Positions 34,334 to 47,012 of a DNA stretch of 64,000 nucleotides are shown here, in pieces. The position numbers were made by a program, and so were the translations under genes. Positions within the stretch are counted from its first letter, which is position 1. The number at the start of each line of letters is the position of its first letter. This DNA is from Xylona heveae TC161 (Eukaryota; Ascomycota; Xylonomycetes; Xylonales; Xylonaceae), in the NCBI RefSeq assembly GCF_001619985.1, contig NW_017264194.1, forward strand, positions 2,785,511 to 2,849,510, read 5' to 3'. The notes below the pieces were generated by a model. That model saw nothing but the letters and a program-made list of their open reading frames with translations. It did not search any database and was not told the origin of the DNA.

Positions 34334-35888
34334 TTCTTTCTTGTTATATTTCCCATTGGATAGTATCAAAAATACGCAGAAAGAACTTTTTATTCGCGGT
34401 CCACAGGCCTGGACAGGTCTTGTTTACTGGCATCAACTTTGGCTTCGGTGAGACTTGGCGCCCTTGTTGAGGAACTGCGAGAAAGAAGGGAGATTATCGT
34501 CCCCGAACGGAGACATCATCAAATTGCACAGATTTTCCAATGGATGAACGCATTGCACTTTGACGATAATGGTGACAGTGAGCAACAGATGCTGAAACTA
34601 TGCATGCATCGCGTGACCATCGCAGAGTCGCGGCAAAATCCAGTACGTCTACTGATATTTCAGGAGCGCAGTGAACAACAAACATGCAGCGTCGGGACTA
34701 CGACCAGGATGGTGTTTTTTGTAAGAGACAGGATGAAGGCGGTTGGTGGAATTAAAGATCGGGGCAAGACTACTGAAACCCGCGAGCAACGGGTTCCTTC
34801 GAAGCTCCGAGGCTGGGCAATTGAACCGGGGTTGGAGAGGCGTTTTCATTGTAAGTGAGGGTCCTTTTGGGTCCTTCACTAGAGACCCTGGTTTGGTTTA
34901 CTTTTTGCCTAGGCCTGGCAACGAATTAAACAGAGTCCTCGAGCAAAGCAAGTCTTGGAGCCTCGTGCGGCTTCAAATGAGCCTCACTGAAATCAAATTT
35001 CTTGGTCTGCGATCCGGGGGTCGTGCACGAGGTATGTACTTGGCAGTATCCTACATGTAACGGCGGAGGGAAAGGGGGTGAAACGATCCGGCGTGTTTAA
35101 ATTTAAATTTGCCTTAGTGGCGGAAGAAGGACTACGCAGTACGTACTTCTCCCTCCCATGCGCCTCACTCTTATGGTTCTATTGTTCAATCCTCAAATGC
35201 CATCTCTGGAAATGGTGAACTACTCTTTCCTTTTCCGATGTTTGTTGAATGAACAATACATCAAACATTGAAGAATTATTTGAAAGGGACTTCCATACAC
35301 ATCACTGTATCAGACAAAATGCGAGATGATTGACCGGAGACTCCTTGAGGTGTCTTTTGTTCGGAGATTCCAAGGCTGCCAACTTTTGATGAGCAGCTAG
35401 GGGTGTTAAAAAGAAAAAAATTCTTCTATATCCTACGGAGTAGGAAGTAAATTCCATATGATGGCAGCTAAGTTCTGTGATTGATGTTTGATACATCTAA
35501 GAGGAGATTATGCTCGTGGCTAAGCAGCTGCACAAATTTCAACCGGATCGGAGTAATGGGTTCTCGTCAAAATAGCTTAAAAAGGTAATTGCGCCTGTGG
35601 ATTTATCGCAGGTTTGCAAGAGAAGAATTCTCATATTTCCACTAGCAGGTCGTGGCCGTAGTTTACGCCGGAGTACCTTCAATCTCCGCTATCGATCTAC
35701 TGATTGGCCCGTACTCAGCTCTTCTTTTGGCTGAGACGTCGATCGTGTCCCTATCCAGGTCCCTTTGCTGAAACTTCATCGCGACTTCGTTGCAGCGACT
35801 ACATTCGACTTTCGGGACTGAACAAACCACAAGAACTCCAAAATCCTCGCCGGTCCGCTGTCAACCCAATTGGATCTAGTCGGCGACA

Positions 35889-37067
35889 ATGCAGAAAGTC
35901 ATTCGTCGGACAGCGCTGGCCAAGACCCAGCACGCTCGCAAGGCAGCTCGACGCGCCGACAAAAATGTTGCCATAAACCGCAAGATCTCCCGGCAGAACG
36001 ACAATGTCATTTACAAGGGAGTGTTTGACGACATCCGTACTGCACGCCAAGTGCGACGCGAGAACTGGGAGCTAGGCCCTCTTGCTCCACGGAGAGATGT
36101 TGGAGATGCAAAAGAGACCTACGGTACAATTGATGCGCGGCGGCTGCAAACTCAAAAGAAGCAAAAAGAGTCAACTTTGATGCTATTTGCTGCTGGCGAC
36201 CGCGTTGTTCTTACCGAGGGCCGGGACCAAGGCAAGATTGGATCTGTACGGGAGGTCCGAGCAGCTACAAATGAATTAGTTGTTTCAGGGTTGAATCTGG
36301 TAGGTTGGAATTGTTAATGTTTCGTCCCTTTTGGCTCTTCGGGGTCAATATCCATCATCCGCATGGCGGAATACTGCCTTGCTAGACTTTTTCAATTTGA
36401 AAACCTTGCGACTTATTAATTTTATTTTGATGCACAGGTCGATGTAGCCGTCCCTGCCTTTATGATTTTACAGGATAACGATAAACGTCCCATCCGCGCT
36501 GTCGAGCAGCCGGTCTCAGCCTTATCTGTGAAGCTGGTATATCCTCTCCCGGACCCCGAGTCGGGCGAGCCCAAAGACGTCATCATCAAAAAACTCGTTC
36601 GCGGACGAGTATGGCATAACCGGCAAACCGGAGACAAGAGCTGGTCGAGATACGTGCCTGGACTCGGCGTGAAAGTCCCCTGGCCAGAGAAGGGCCCGGA
36701 ACCCATGGAAGAGGAGCATGATGCCGATACGCTACGCATGGACGTCGAAGCTCAGACCTGGGTACCAACCTTGCTCCGACCGCCCATGCCTTCCACCGTC
36801 ATTGACGAACTGCGCAACAAATACAGCGTATTCCGTGACCGTCATGATGACGAGTATATTGAGCGGAAGATGGCTGAGGATCGTGCCAACGAGGAGAAGA
36901 AGCGCGCAGCTGATCTCATGCGTTCGCCCGTAAAGGAGCTGAACCGGCTTGAGCGCGAAGCCAAGAAGAAGAACGGCAAGCCCAGACTCACGAGCGAAAT
37001 GCTTGAGAAGATTGGTGAGATTATGGCAAAGAAGCAAGGCATCGATCCTGCGTCGCCAGCAGCATAA
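35889..37067 (+). CDS. Mitochondrial ribosomal protein uL24m (MrpL40), 2 exons
   Basis: A large-subunit mitoribosomal protein. Exon 1 (35889-36299) and exon 2 (36438-37067) join in phase 0, giving 346 residues. The start MQKVIRRTALAKTQHARKAA is basic, as expected for a mitochondrial protein. The KOW motif is visible near residues 101-125 (FAAGDRVVLTEGRDQGKIGS), and further family sequence includes KKLVRGRVWHNRQTGDKSWS and YVPGLGVKVPWPEK. A charged, helical C-terminal tail follows, with IDELRNKYSVFRDRHDDEYI. The first ATG of the frame is used; a start 3' of it would remove the basic leader. It converges on ALG14. Confidence 0.93.
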
Positions 37068-37433
37068 ACTCTCTTTGATTACCCATAACTGCGCGCCTAT
37101 TCTTTTCATTGTTGATATGGCGCTTTGCGGTTGACGCTATGCGCCTTCTTTTCTCGGATACATGTATAGATTTACTCTACTTTCTTCATATTTTCTGGGC
37201 ATCAGCGGCGTCTGTCTCACTTCTCAAAATTTACCTGTAGTTTTACCGTACCGATATCGCGATTGGGATGGATGTACAATATAGCGTTTGCGACTACGTG
37301 GTAACCTTCCAGAAATGCGTGATGTGTCTCTTATATCTTACGTTGCCGGCAAGATCTACGTAGAGTTATAGACGTCTCTAACCTTTTTATCGTTGAATGG
37401 CATTTCGTAATTTGCTCATAGGTAATGGTAATC
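37068..37433. other. Convergent intergenic region, uL24m and ALG14
   Basis: 366 bp of 3' flanks. T/C-rich near 37145-37195; otherwise no feature is seen. Confidence 0.45.
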
Positions 37434-38327
37434 TCAGACCAAAACGCCCAAGTATTCCCCTCGTCCCCCGCCAACGCCCTTGAGTGCCTCCCATTGTACT
37501 AGAAAACGGTCGACCAATCGGACTAGGATCTTTCCGCTCAGACTCAATCCCCGCACTCTGGCCCAGCTCTCCACGTAAATTGTCCGCAGCTTGTTTTGCG
37601 TACCACGCGCTCCAACGCATTTGAGCAGCAGGCACGCCAACACGACGCATACTGCAGTGCCGGGGCCATTGGTAAGAACAAGGTCGGGATAGGTATAAGT
37701 AGCTTTAGCAGCGACCATCTCTTTATCAGCGCTATTCAGAGCTGTCCATGAAGGAGATCGGAGCACAGAAAAGCATGCGAGGAGACACTTGACGGCTGAA
37801 ATGGGCGTCGACCACAAAGATTGATGGATACGTCGTGCGCGCGGAATAATCGTGATGTCGTAATTTAAAGACGGTGATTTGCCCGGAGCCTGCCGGTTTT
37901 TTTGCTCTGGTGGTCTCGCTGAAGGTGACTGTGATGGAGATCGAGCCTCTAATTTGGTCAATCTCGCTGACAGATGATCTTCAAACTCAATTGCTTTCTG
38001 CGCGCTGAAGTTGTCTCCTTCGCTGACCACATAGCTGCGGTGCGTATAGCTGGCAGTATCTAACTTGGATAGAATTGCAAACATTTCAGCTGTGTGCCCT
38101 CCGCTACCAAGGACAATGAGTAGCCGTGTGGGCGCACCACGTTTGCGTGGTGCCGGGCATGTCTTCCGTACAGAGGGAAGAATATAAAGAAGGCGAAGCT
38201 GGAGAGCGTTAGCAGTGCCGCAAAAATTCTAGTACGCACAGGCAATGGCAGCGTGGCATACAGATGCTACTACAAAGAGTAAAATTCCGACCAAAATTGC
38301 AGCTTTGAGCTCGTGGACGAGCGGCAT
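37434..38327 (-). CDS. ALG14: UDP-GlcNAc transferase subunit Alg14, 2 exons
   Basis: A membrane anchor that recruits Alg13 to the cytosolic face of the ER for the second step of dolichol-linked oligosaccharide synthesis (GlcNAc2-PP-dolichol). Exon 1 (38262-38327) encodes MPLVHELKAAILVGILLFVV, the membrane anchor. A 63-bp intron (38199-38261, donor gtatgc, branch gctaacg) leads to exon 2, which starts LRLLYILPSVRK and continues RLLIVLGSGGHTAEMFAIL. Both junctions are phase 0, giving 276 residues. A further hydrophobic segment is GPGTAVCVVLACLLLKCVG. The end LVDRFLVQWEALKG to GEYLGVLV matches the family's Alg13-binding tail. The middle carries a Ser/Pro-rich insert (ARSPSQSPSARPPEQKN), common in fungi. 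An ATG-to-stop search would miss the anchor. Confidence 0.92.
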
Positions 38328-38956
38328 TGTTGGGCGAAGCTACTTTTTAGGCGCAGTCAAGAGTGGTAGAGATTGGGTAGGCTTGAGATGAGATTTGTTT
38401 TGATCTAAAATGCATTGGCCGAGACCACTGATTTGTAGCCGTTACGATAAGAATTACCTTATGTCTGGTACATAGTAACAGATTTGACCTTCATCTCAGT
38501 GAATGTAATAAATTTATTGAATTTATTCCTCGTCATTTCCAGTCTAGCTATTATAGTGGGCACTGTTAAAAGTGCAGGCAATGTGTCTTTAGTCGAATAG
38601 TCCAGATAAAAACGAATTCACATTGTCAGAATGCACTCTCTTATCAAAGAAATGTATATCATACTATTTGAAGCTACACAATAATGAATTAGATATGAAA
38701 ATCTCGATATAATTACTCTGCTTTATTATTCTAATATGTTGTAAACACCACCTGGTTGCGTCCTGGGGATGTTGTCAACATGATCTGCGGTGATTACATA
38801 ATGACCGATCTTACCGCCTTTGTGATTCTGCCGATTCCCGGGAAATCCCAAGCCCAGCAACATTTCGGTCAGACGCCAAAACAACAAATCACGTCGGCGT
38901 ACTGCATCCGCTGGAACTTTGAACCCACGCAGCTAGCCTGTTCTCACTGTGATGCG
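38328..38956. other. Divergent promoter, ALG14 and IMA1
   Basis: 629 bp between divergent starts. AT-rich across 38450-38740, then less so. An ATG at 38780 is in frame with IMA1 and without an intervening stop, so part of this stretch could be coding if the IMA1 start lies upstream of 38957. Confidence 0.5.
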
Positions 38957-41886
38957 ATGGTGGCATTACTCAAGAGGCACCTTGTCTGCTTTTATTGCGG
39001 GTCTCGATCCGCTCAAAAACAAAATGGCTCTGTGTCTTGCTGGCAATGTGAAAAGTGTGAAGCGGTAAACTATCTCGATAATGTAGGTTTCCTTTGCCCT
39101 TGCTCCTCCATGATGGATTGAAATTGACCCTTACCCTCTAAAAGGAAGGGAATATAATGGACCCACCAGCTTCGAGCGCTGTGCCGCCACTTCGATTCGC
39201 ACACACTCTCCATCAAGCACCGAGCCTGCCTTCGGGCGATAAACAGGAGAAGATTTTATTCTGCTCGACATGCATCAAAAACCAGCAGCTCTTGACGCAA
39301 GCACTTGCTGAATATTTACCACCATTTGACGATCCACAATACCCTGCTTTCGAAGCTTCCTACGACCAGTACCGCCGGAACCTAGAAGAACAATTTCCGC
39401 AAGTATGCGCCCGATGCGAACCCTTGGTGCGATCGCGAATCAACGCAGCAGGCTATGCAGCAAAGACGGACCACCTACGGCGGATGATTGATCGCACGAA
39501 AGTATCTGGGGGAGTGAAACGAACGAGCACAGTCATGGGCTGGAGGGATGTTGTGCTTGCGGCTGGAGCATTCTGGTGGTGGACTAGTCTGACTGGTCAA
39601 TTATTATGGAATGCAAGCGGCGCGTTCCCACGGGCTGGGTTAGATGATGGATTGCGCTCAGAAGAAGGAGTCGCTGCACCTATTGTTCTCTGTGCGTGGC
39701 AAGCATGGACGGAGAAGGAACTGGCTCAGGCATGTTTTACTGGGATGTCATCAATTGCTGGGTATTCCCTTCTTCTCAATGTCGCGTCGCTTTGGTGGAA
39801 TAAATGTTTGAAACAGAAGGTGCACGGCGCTCAAGGCCGGATGGTTGGGCTTGATGACTACTACAAGCTGCAAATAGTTACGCTACTAGTAAGATTAATC
39901 GCATGGTGGGCGCTCCAGAGCCTGGACGTGGGCCTCGACGTCCAGGGAGCGGTCCGAGGTGCCCACTGTTTTCTGCTTCTTTTCAACATTTTGGTATGTT
40001 ATAGACACAAGATTAGTTGTCGGCATTTTCTATTGGTGGAAGACTAATTTTTGCAGACGGCCGTCATCTCTTTCCGGACTGTGAAGGTGGTCAGCTTGCC
40101 ACCGGTGTTTACACAACACTCGCAGGAGGAGCTACTCAGGCCAGAGTCATCGAATGCCCGACCAGGCAGCCCCTTTGCTCTACCATCAGAGGGAGAAAAG
40201 GGTTCCAGTGTCGTTACCCCACGTTTTCCTATCAGCCAGCTCGGTCAACCACGAGAGCCTCAGCAAAACGATCTGTTCGCCACGGACGTTCCAATACCGC
40301 CACCCGATGATGACGCTGATGCAATGGACTGGACACCTTCGCAAGAAGCTTTCAAACCGAACCCTTCTCGACGACTTTCTACGCAAACTGCGGCTCCAAC
40401 ACCTTCCCCATTTCATGGAACTTTGCCTCCTGCGCCAATGAGCGCTGCGCAAAGATTACGCGTCTCAAACGCTCCGATTCAATCATCGTTTAAAAAGACT
40501 TCACCGGAACGACAGCAAAACTTTTTCAACGCCATAACCGGGCGTTCAGCTGAAAATGAGCATGAAAAAGAACGAATGCCAAAGGGCAAAGATAAAGGTC
40601 AAATCGAACTTGCTCAACCCAAGTTTTTCCCTGCCTCGGATTTTTCTGCCGATACCGGACTTGAGGGTCTATTCAATGCCGCTTTCTCCCTCAAAGATGA
40701 GCCACATGAGGTCACTGCATTCCGTGCTCAACAGGAGCGTGCTCAACACCAACAGCAAACCACAGGCATTACTACATCCCCGCAAGTACTGGGATGTTGT
40801 TTCCTTGGGGTCTCGCTACTTGCTTGGAAGCTCGCCGGCCTTATTCCTCTCCTAAGCGTTCAGCTTCGCCTTTCATCCCTTACTATCGCTATTGGCTCCT
40901 CGGTGAGAACTTTTTATCAAGGGCTGCAAGGATACCGCGGCAGAACTAGCCCAACGGACTTGGGCCTTTCAGGCGTCGAATTTCTCTGTACCTTGTTTCT
41001 CGCCAATGCAGTTGTCACTTATCAAAGTCACACGGAAATGATTGAAATTGGCGGAACGATACTGCTGGGATGCATGCTTTTGCATGGAATCTGGATGCTT
41101 TCTTCGCTGCAGACGGCCCCTCCTCTCTCAGTCTCGCACATTGATGAGGCTGCTGAACAAACTGCTGCCCAAAAGCCTTGGCATGCTGTGCCACAGTCTC
41201 AAAACGTACTGGGGCAAGCCCTTGAGGAAGCGCTGAATCAGCGACACGCTTCCGCCACCCCGTCCGACACCCCTTCGAGCCACGCAATTGATGGCTACAA
41301 TGACTCCGAAATCGGTAGCCCAGTTTCATCCTCTGCGTTCTCATCTTACGAAAATACACCAGTGCAGCATAATCAGCACCATCTACAACAGACATTCTCC
41401 CCGTCACCTTTATTATCCTCCACGACATCTGCCAGATACGGCCATTACAACCAAAATGGCACCCTGCAAGGCAATGCTGCACCACATCTCGTCATGACTC
41501 GCTCCCGTGCTCTCAGGTCGCAAGAGCCTGAGGTTGGGCCAGCGCCAGGATTACAAGGACTCTCAGGTCTTTCAATATCTTCTGGGGCATCCCCGTCAAA
41601 GCGAAGACTGTCAAACGAAGCAGATGGCGGCTTTGGCTTGCTTGGAAGAGCGACATCTCCAGTTCGCCGTGTGAACCTGCAATCACAGGATTATCATCCA
41701 GGCTTTGAACCTGATTATTACTCGGATCGCGCGGCTTCACCTACTCCTTCAATTGCTTCGACTGTGTCAACAGCATATCCTGTTAGTCCATATCTCGGTG
41801 CAAGAGATCGAGAAGCCTCTGTTCCTGCCATGACACCAGGAAGAATGACTCGATCTTCATCTAGACGCGCCTTGGGGAGATTTTGA
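38957..41886 (+). CDS. IMA1: Inner nuclear membrane protein Ima1, 3 exons
   Basis: An integral inner nuclear membrane protein of the Ima1/Samp1/NET5 family, tied to heterochromatin and centromere links at the envelope. Exons 38957-39082, 39145-39993 and 40057-41886 join in phase 0 to 934 residues. The N-terminal zinc domain is clear: LVCFYCGSR, CWQCEKCEAVNYLDN, then FCSTCIKNQ and CARCEPLVRSRI. Hydrophobic spans include VVLAAGAFWWWTSLTGQLL, LLLNVASLWW and LLVRLIAWWAL, plus later ones in 40790-41100 (GCCFLGVSLLAWKLAGLIP). The C-terminal 300 residues are disordered and Ser-rich, ending TRSSSRRALGRF. The start was chosen because family members begin just before CFYCG; a 59-residue in-frame extension from 38780 is possible. 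Confidence 0.9.
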
Positions 41887-43791
41887 TTGCTACATTGGCA
41901 GCATTTTACACAGCGTTTTATATTCTTGATGTCATTGACTTTGAATCCCCCTTATTTTTCGTTTTTCTTTTTCTTTTTCTTTTTCTAATCAGCATATAGG
42001 CACGGAGTCTTTCCTTTACGAATTAGTCAAGATTTTTGGTATCTATTCTTGATCTGAAGCGTTCAATGTAATGTCAATTATGGCGTATATTCCCGGGTGA
42101 TACGGCAATGTTTCATGTTATTTATGTCTTATTCATATGAGCATCAGGAGCAGCGGAGAAAGATGAAGCAGCACGGCAAGAAGGAACGGGGCCGTGGGGT
42201 TATATCGGAGGGAATCTCAACCTGTTGATTTCTTTTATCATACTGTATGACGTGATGCCACTTGACCAAGCTTCGTAAAACGGTTAACTTGGAGACGATG
42301 TAGGTATTGATGTATACTACGTAGGGATGCTCTACGAGGATTCGTTTTCATAAAAGAAGTCAAATGACGATCAATGATCATGGGAAGCAGAAAAAAGAAA
42401 GCATGATATCGGGACAAGTCGGTACAGGATCACACTGTACCTACGGTAGTTAAGATAGGTATGAGATGGGCGGTTGATCTGGCTATTTCCTAGGGCCGGG
42501 GGTCGCCTGTGGTGATGGCTATTACTTGGCCAAACAGGGAAGGAACCCTGTCGCCTCAAATAAAAGTATCGCTACTTTTCCCGTTATATTACGATTGTTG
42601 ACTAGCATTGCATACCCTGCTTTAGCCCCCTTTTGGCCTCTGGGCACGAGACCCTTGGAATCCTTTTTCCATACAGAGATACATTGTGAGGAGGAGTGTC
42701 TCTGGCTCAATTTTTCTTGCTAGATGTGTGCGATTGAAGTAGATAAACATTTCGCAGGGCAGAGCTAGTCAAATCATGCCAGAGAGGGAAGAATGAGAGA
42801 GGGGCAAGAGACGAGCGACCAGAGCGTCATACCTGGTGTGGGGTGACATCAAAGGAAAAGGAGAAGGGACAAGGTGGAACTTTCTACAGTAAGGCACCAT
42901 GAACACGCTGAATGTCGGATATCCTGGCCCGGAACCCTTGCCCAGAGATTGAAATCTTCAATGAATTCAGTGCTGGCCAATAATTGTAGCGACAGGAAGT
43001 ATCCATACCAGTTGGCAATGTCCTCGTGCTGCGAATGATGGTACTTGGATGCCATCGGACATCTAGATCCGACGGAAATTATTCCACTGCACAAGTGTCA
43101 GCACCAAAACGGGTTTGGTAACATGTAAGCCACCGAAGCGCCCATACAAGGCCAAGTACCGGTACCCCATCGTGCGCCTCTCGGTACTGGGCAGCAGCCT
43201 TCTACGGTACATTGAGTCCCTGGGGCCATTTCCCCCCCAGCCAAAAAGGCAGAAGTATCAAATTGAATTTCAACCTCCCACTTCCCTCCAACGTCTTGTC
43301 TAGTGATTCCACCCCCAGAGAGACAGGTCTAGGACTGATCAAGCATTGGAAGACCTTAAGACTCATCTTGACCATTTTGAACCAGCCTATTCTCTTCTTC
43401 AAAATGAATCTCTTAAGTCTCCGCTTCCAACGTGACGCTGGAAGATGTAGGCTGTGATTTTGGGCTTGCATGGTATGTCGCTGCCTACGCATGGAACTTT
43501 GCTCTTCTTGATGATCATCATTATACTGCTCTACCCAAATTAGAACTCTGGTCGAGTAGCATGCTAACAACTTTCTGTCATATGCAGGGTTTGCTTGAGC
43601 GCTTATTATACCACTTTTCTAATCTCTTTACACCAATAACCTCCTTGTGAAGCAAATCCTCTCTCTGCAGACTGGCTCGATCATCGGATATTCTCCTGGA
43701 CCAAAGGACCTTGAAGGAAAAAATAGCCCACATAGAGTTGCACCGGCAGATTATTACGTGGTCAAGTCGAAAAGCCAGCAGATCATACACC
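41887..43791. other. Intergenic region, IMA1 to SIW14
   Basis: 1.9 kb in tandem orientation with no supported gene. A CTTTTT repeat is at about 41961-41986 in the IMA1 3' flank; the rest is plain AT-rich DNA with T-rich and GC-mixed patches. A 122-codon minus-strand frame at 43202-43570 overlaps a plus-strand one and shows no domain. The SIW14 leader or promoter should be in the last several hundred bases. Confidence 0.5.
41961..41986 (+). repeat. (CTTTTT)n tract in IMA1 3' flank
   Basis: A run of TTTTTC units, 75 bp downstream of the stop, pyrimidine-rich on the gene's own strand. Confidence 0.8.
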
Positions 43792-44871
<1,080 letters not shown>

Positions 44872-45804
44872 TCCCGTTGAGCTCCCCAGTACGAAGACCT
44901 GTTTGGGCCTTGTCAGCCCATATACCTTCTCAACGTCGACCAGAGGCTCGAATCATCTATTCGTCTTTTCCCCTCCTCATCGAGTCTAAGATACACCGCC
45001 GGCCATTAAAGTCAAGGGTCTTTCATTTAAATTTTTTTGAATTCGTTTGTTTGGAGGAGTTTTTGGCGTATTAGGAGACTTCCCCGCATGGAGCCCAGAA
45101 TGCAGTGCGCAAAGGCTATCGGTAACTGTGGAATAGGTTCAGACATAGAATTTTGTGATAATAAGGTGGTCCGGAGGGAGGGCTGAAGTCGTTTGACACG
45201 AGGCGTTTTACAAAACTCTGGCAGCCGCGAATTTTATTCCGCTGGGTTGTTGATATTTTAACCTGTCGGCGTTATCATCATCTCCTTTTGAGGAGGTCAC
45301 GAATTCTTTCGGTGGCCAACGTTGTCATCTCATCACTGGTAACATAGAGATAGAACAGCCTTTGGGCTGACGAGAACACGTCCATTCAAACGGCTGTACA
45401 TGTATCAAATTTTTACATTCGGTATTGATGCTATCCTCAATGCGGATCATAAGAGATTAATGACCAATTGAAACATTTCGCCATTACGGAGAGATGGTCA
45501 CACCATGGCGATCTCAAATCTTTAGCATGACCGTATTGTACCTAAAGCGAATATGTACTGCGCTTTTGACCTAACTGGGCCTTTCGTACCTTTTCCCCCG
45601 TGTCTTGCCTCGTGCATTTGTTCGTGGAGACGGTCCTTATCACGCTTGATTTCTTTACTCATTCCTGACGTAGCCGCTATGAAAAACGCACACACATCAT
45701 GGAGCGCTTATCATCCCTTAATCTCTCCGACAGGGGGAAAAAACACCACAATTGCTTTTATTACAAAAACCCTTTTCCAACATAACTCCAGGTCAAAGTC
45801 AGGC
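44872..45804. other. Convergent intergenic region, SIW14 and AIM19-like
   Basis: 933 bp with no gene. It contains two AT-rich 3' flanks and no repeat or structure I can name. Confidence 0.45.
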
Positions 45805-46381
45805 TCATGACGTGCTGCTGCCCTCGTTATCTCTTTTCCCAAAAACATAGCTCACACCGCCTCCCGCCACATTCGCCGCGCACAAGGCCAGCGTCGCGCC
45901 TCTCAGCGCACCTCGCGGCGACCATTTATTTCTAAATGTCTGTTTCCGCCGCGCCGCGAGTAAAAGGTACAGCCCCGACCAGGCTGCAGTGATTCCGGCG
46001 CTGTCTTTGACGTACGAGTTGACGTTCAGATAGCTGCTGAACATGAGGATCGGAGCGAATGCGAGCGGGAGATATTGGGGCGGCCGCAAATGCTGGGCGC
46101 CGATGAATGTGGAGAGGAGAGCTGGTGGGAGTGCGGAGTCTGAGTTGTTTGATTGAGACGTTAGTACTCTGCTTGGATGTGAAATCATCGTTGGGATGTA
46201 GTACTGCACAGGATACAGCATATATAGCTAAGGGTAGAGTAAAGACAGTATACATGTAGCTGAGAAATTATAGAGCAATAAGATAAAAGGACAATGATGA
46301 ATACTTACCGCCCCATTTCTTCAGCGATAGTGCCAGAGATGACTTGGCCTTGGCCGTCTCGTCGGTGACTTTGTCGGCCAT
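45805..46381 (-). CDS. Aim19-like small mitochondrial membrane protein, 2 exons
   Basis: Function unknown; the sequence resembles the fungal Aim19 family (altered inheritance of mitochondria), from memory. Exon 1 (46309-46381) encodes MADKVTDETAKAKSSLAL and ends at a gtaagt donor; a 169-bp intron with actaac branch leads to exon 2 (45805-46139). They join in phase to 135 residues. Exon 2 reads DSALPPALLSTFIGAQHL, then QYLPLAFAPILMFSSYLN, KDSAGITAAWSGLYLLLAAR, RGALRGATLALCAANVAGG, giving three or four hydrophobic spans. It is probably an inner membrane protein. A short basic end follows (GKRDNEGSSTS is mixed). An uncharacterised membrane protein outside this family remains possible. The gene diverges from HLJ1 across 631 bp. 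Confidence 0.7.
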
Positions 46382-47012
46382 GATGTAGCAAGTCAGGCTA
46401 GACTTTGAGATTGTTGTGTCTGTGCAACGACACACTTGGTGTGAAATTGGTCAATTAATTGATTATCTGAATAAGTAATTGGAAAATGTATTCAATGACT
46501 TGGCAGGGTATACAAGTGCTGAAGATTGGATTGCAAGCAATACTCCGAGTATGTAGAAAATCAGTGTCGCAAGACAATTTAGCAGAGGGCAGCTCAGCGA
46601 TATAATATCATCGACCGTCATGGGTCGAGACCCTGACAACTTGGAAGTTCCCGGACGGGGCTAGTCCAAATTAAGTGGTGGCGGAAAGAACACATCGAGA
46701 AATCCGATTTGATAGCGAGACACTTTGGCGACATACCGCTCAGATTATCCCCGAAACCCCATTATCAGTTACAAAGTGCAATTCCAAGTCAACACTTTCA
46801 CACATTCACACATTCACACTTTCCACCCCCTCCTCTCGTCCACGGCCTGCTCTCAAACATACCTACTCTAGACTGCTTGTCTACCTGTCTACCTTATCTG
46901 CCCGGCGGTGCTACTCGTTTTCTCTAACTGCTACTACTGGTTTGAGGGTCAAACAAGTCGAACGAGGAGAGGGATACAAAGGGTCGCGGCAATCTGACGG
47001 CCTCACGCAAGA
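46382..47012. other. Divergent promoter, AIM19-like and HLJ1-like genes
   Basis: 631 bp with no gene. A short tandem repeat ttcacacattcacaca lies at about 46797-46820, and a C/T-rich segment leads toward the HLJ1-like ATG. It should carry both promoters. Confidence 0.45.

Larger units (their letters stand above)
33056..35888. other. Long divergent region between RHO1 and uL24m
   Basis: 2.8 kb with no supported gene. Contents: CAG-rich short repeats (33346-33425, GCT-rich in RHO1 sense) in the presumed RHO1 leader or promoter; an ACTC microsatellite at 34298-34333; a palindromic tttaaatttaaa near 35097; and AT-rich DNA at 35200-35480. Frames of 140 codons or less (for example 34439-34858) have no domain and overlap others. 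Both promoters must lie here. Confidence 0.55.

Noticed and set aside
34439-34858. 139-codon frame between RHO1 and uL24m
   Set aside because: Starts without a good ATG context, has no domain, and an antisense frame covers the same bases.
43202-43570. 122-codon minus-strand frame upstream of SIW14
   Set aside because: Contradicted by a plus-strand frame in the same place; no domain; basic/aromatic mixture typical of chance.
46619-46640. tRNA B-box-like word ggtcgagaccc
   Set aside because: No A-box or cloverleaf can be fitted around it. No tRNA could be supported anywhere in the window.
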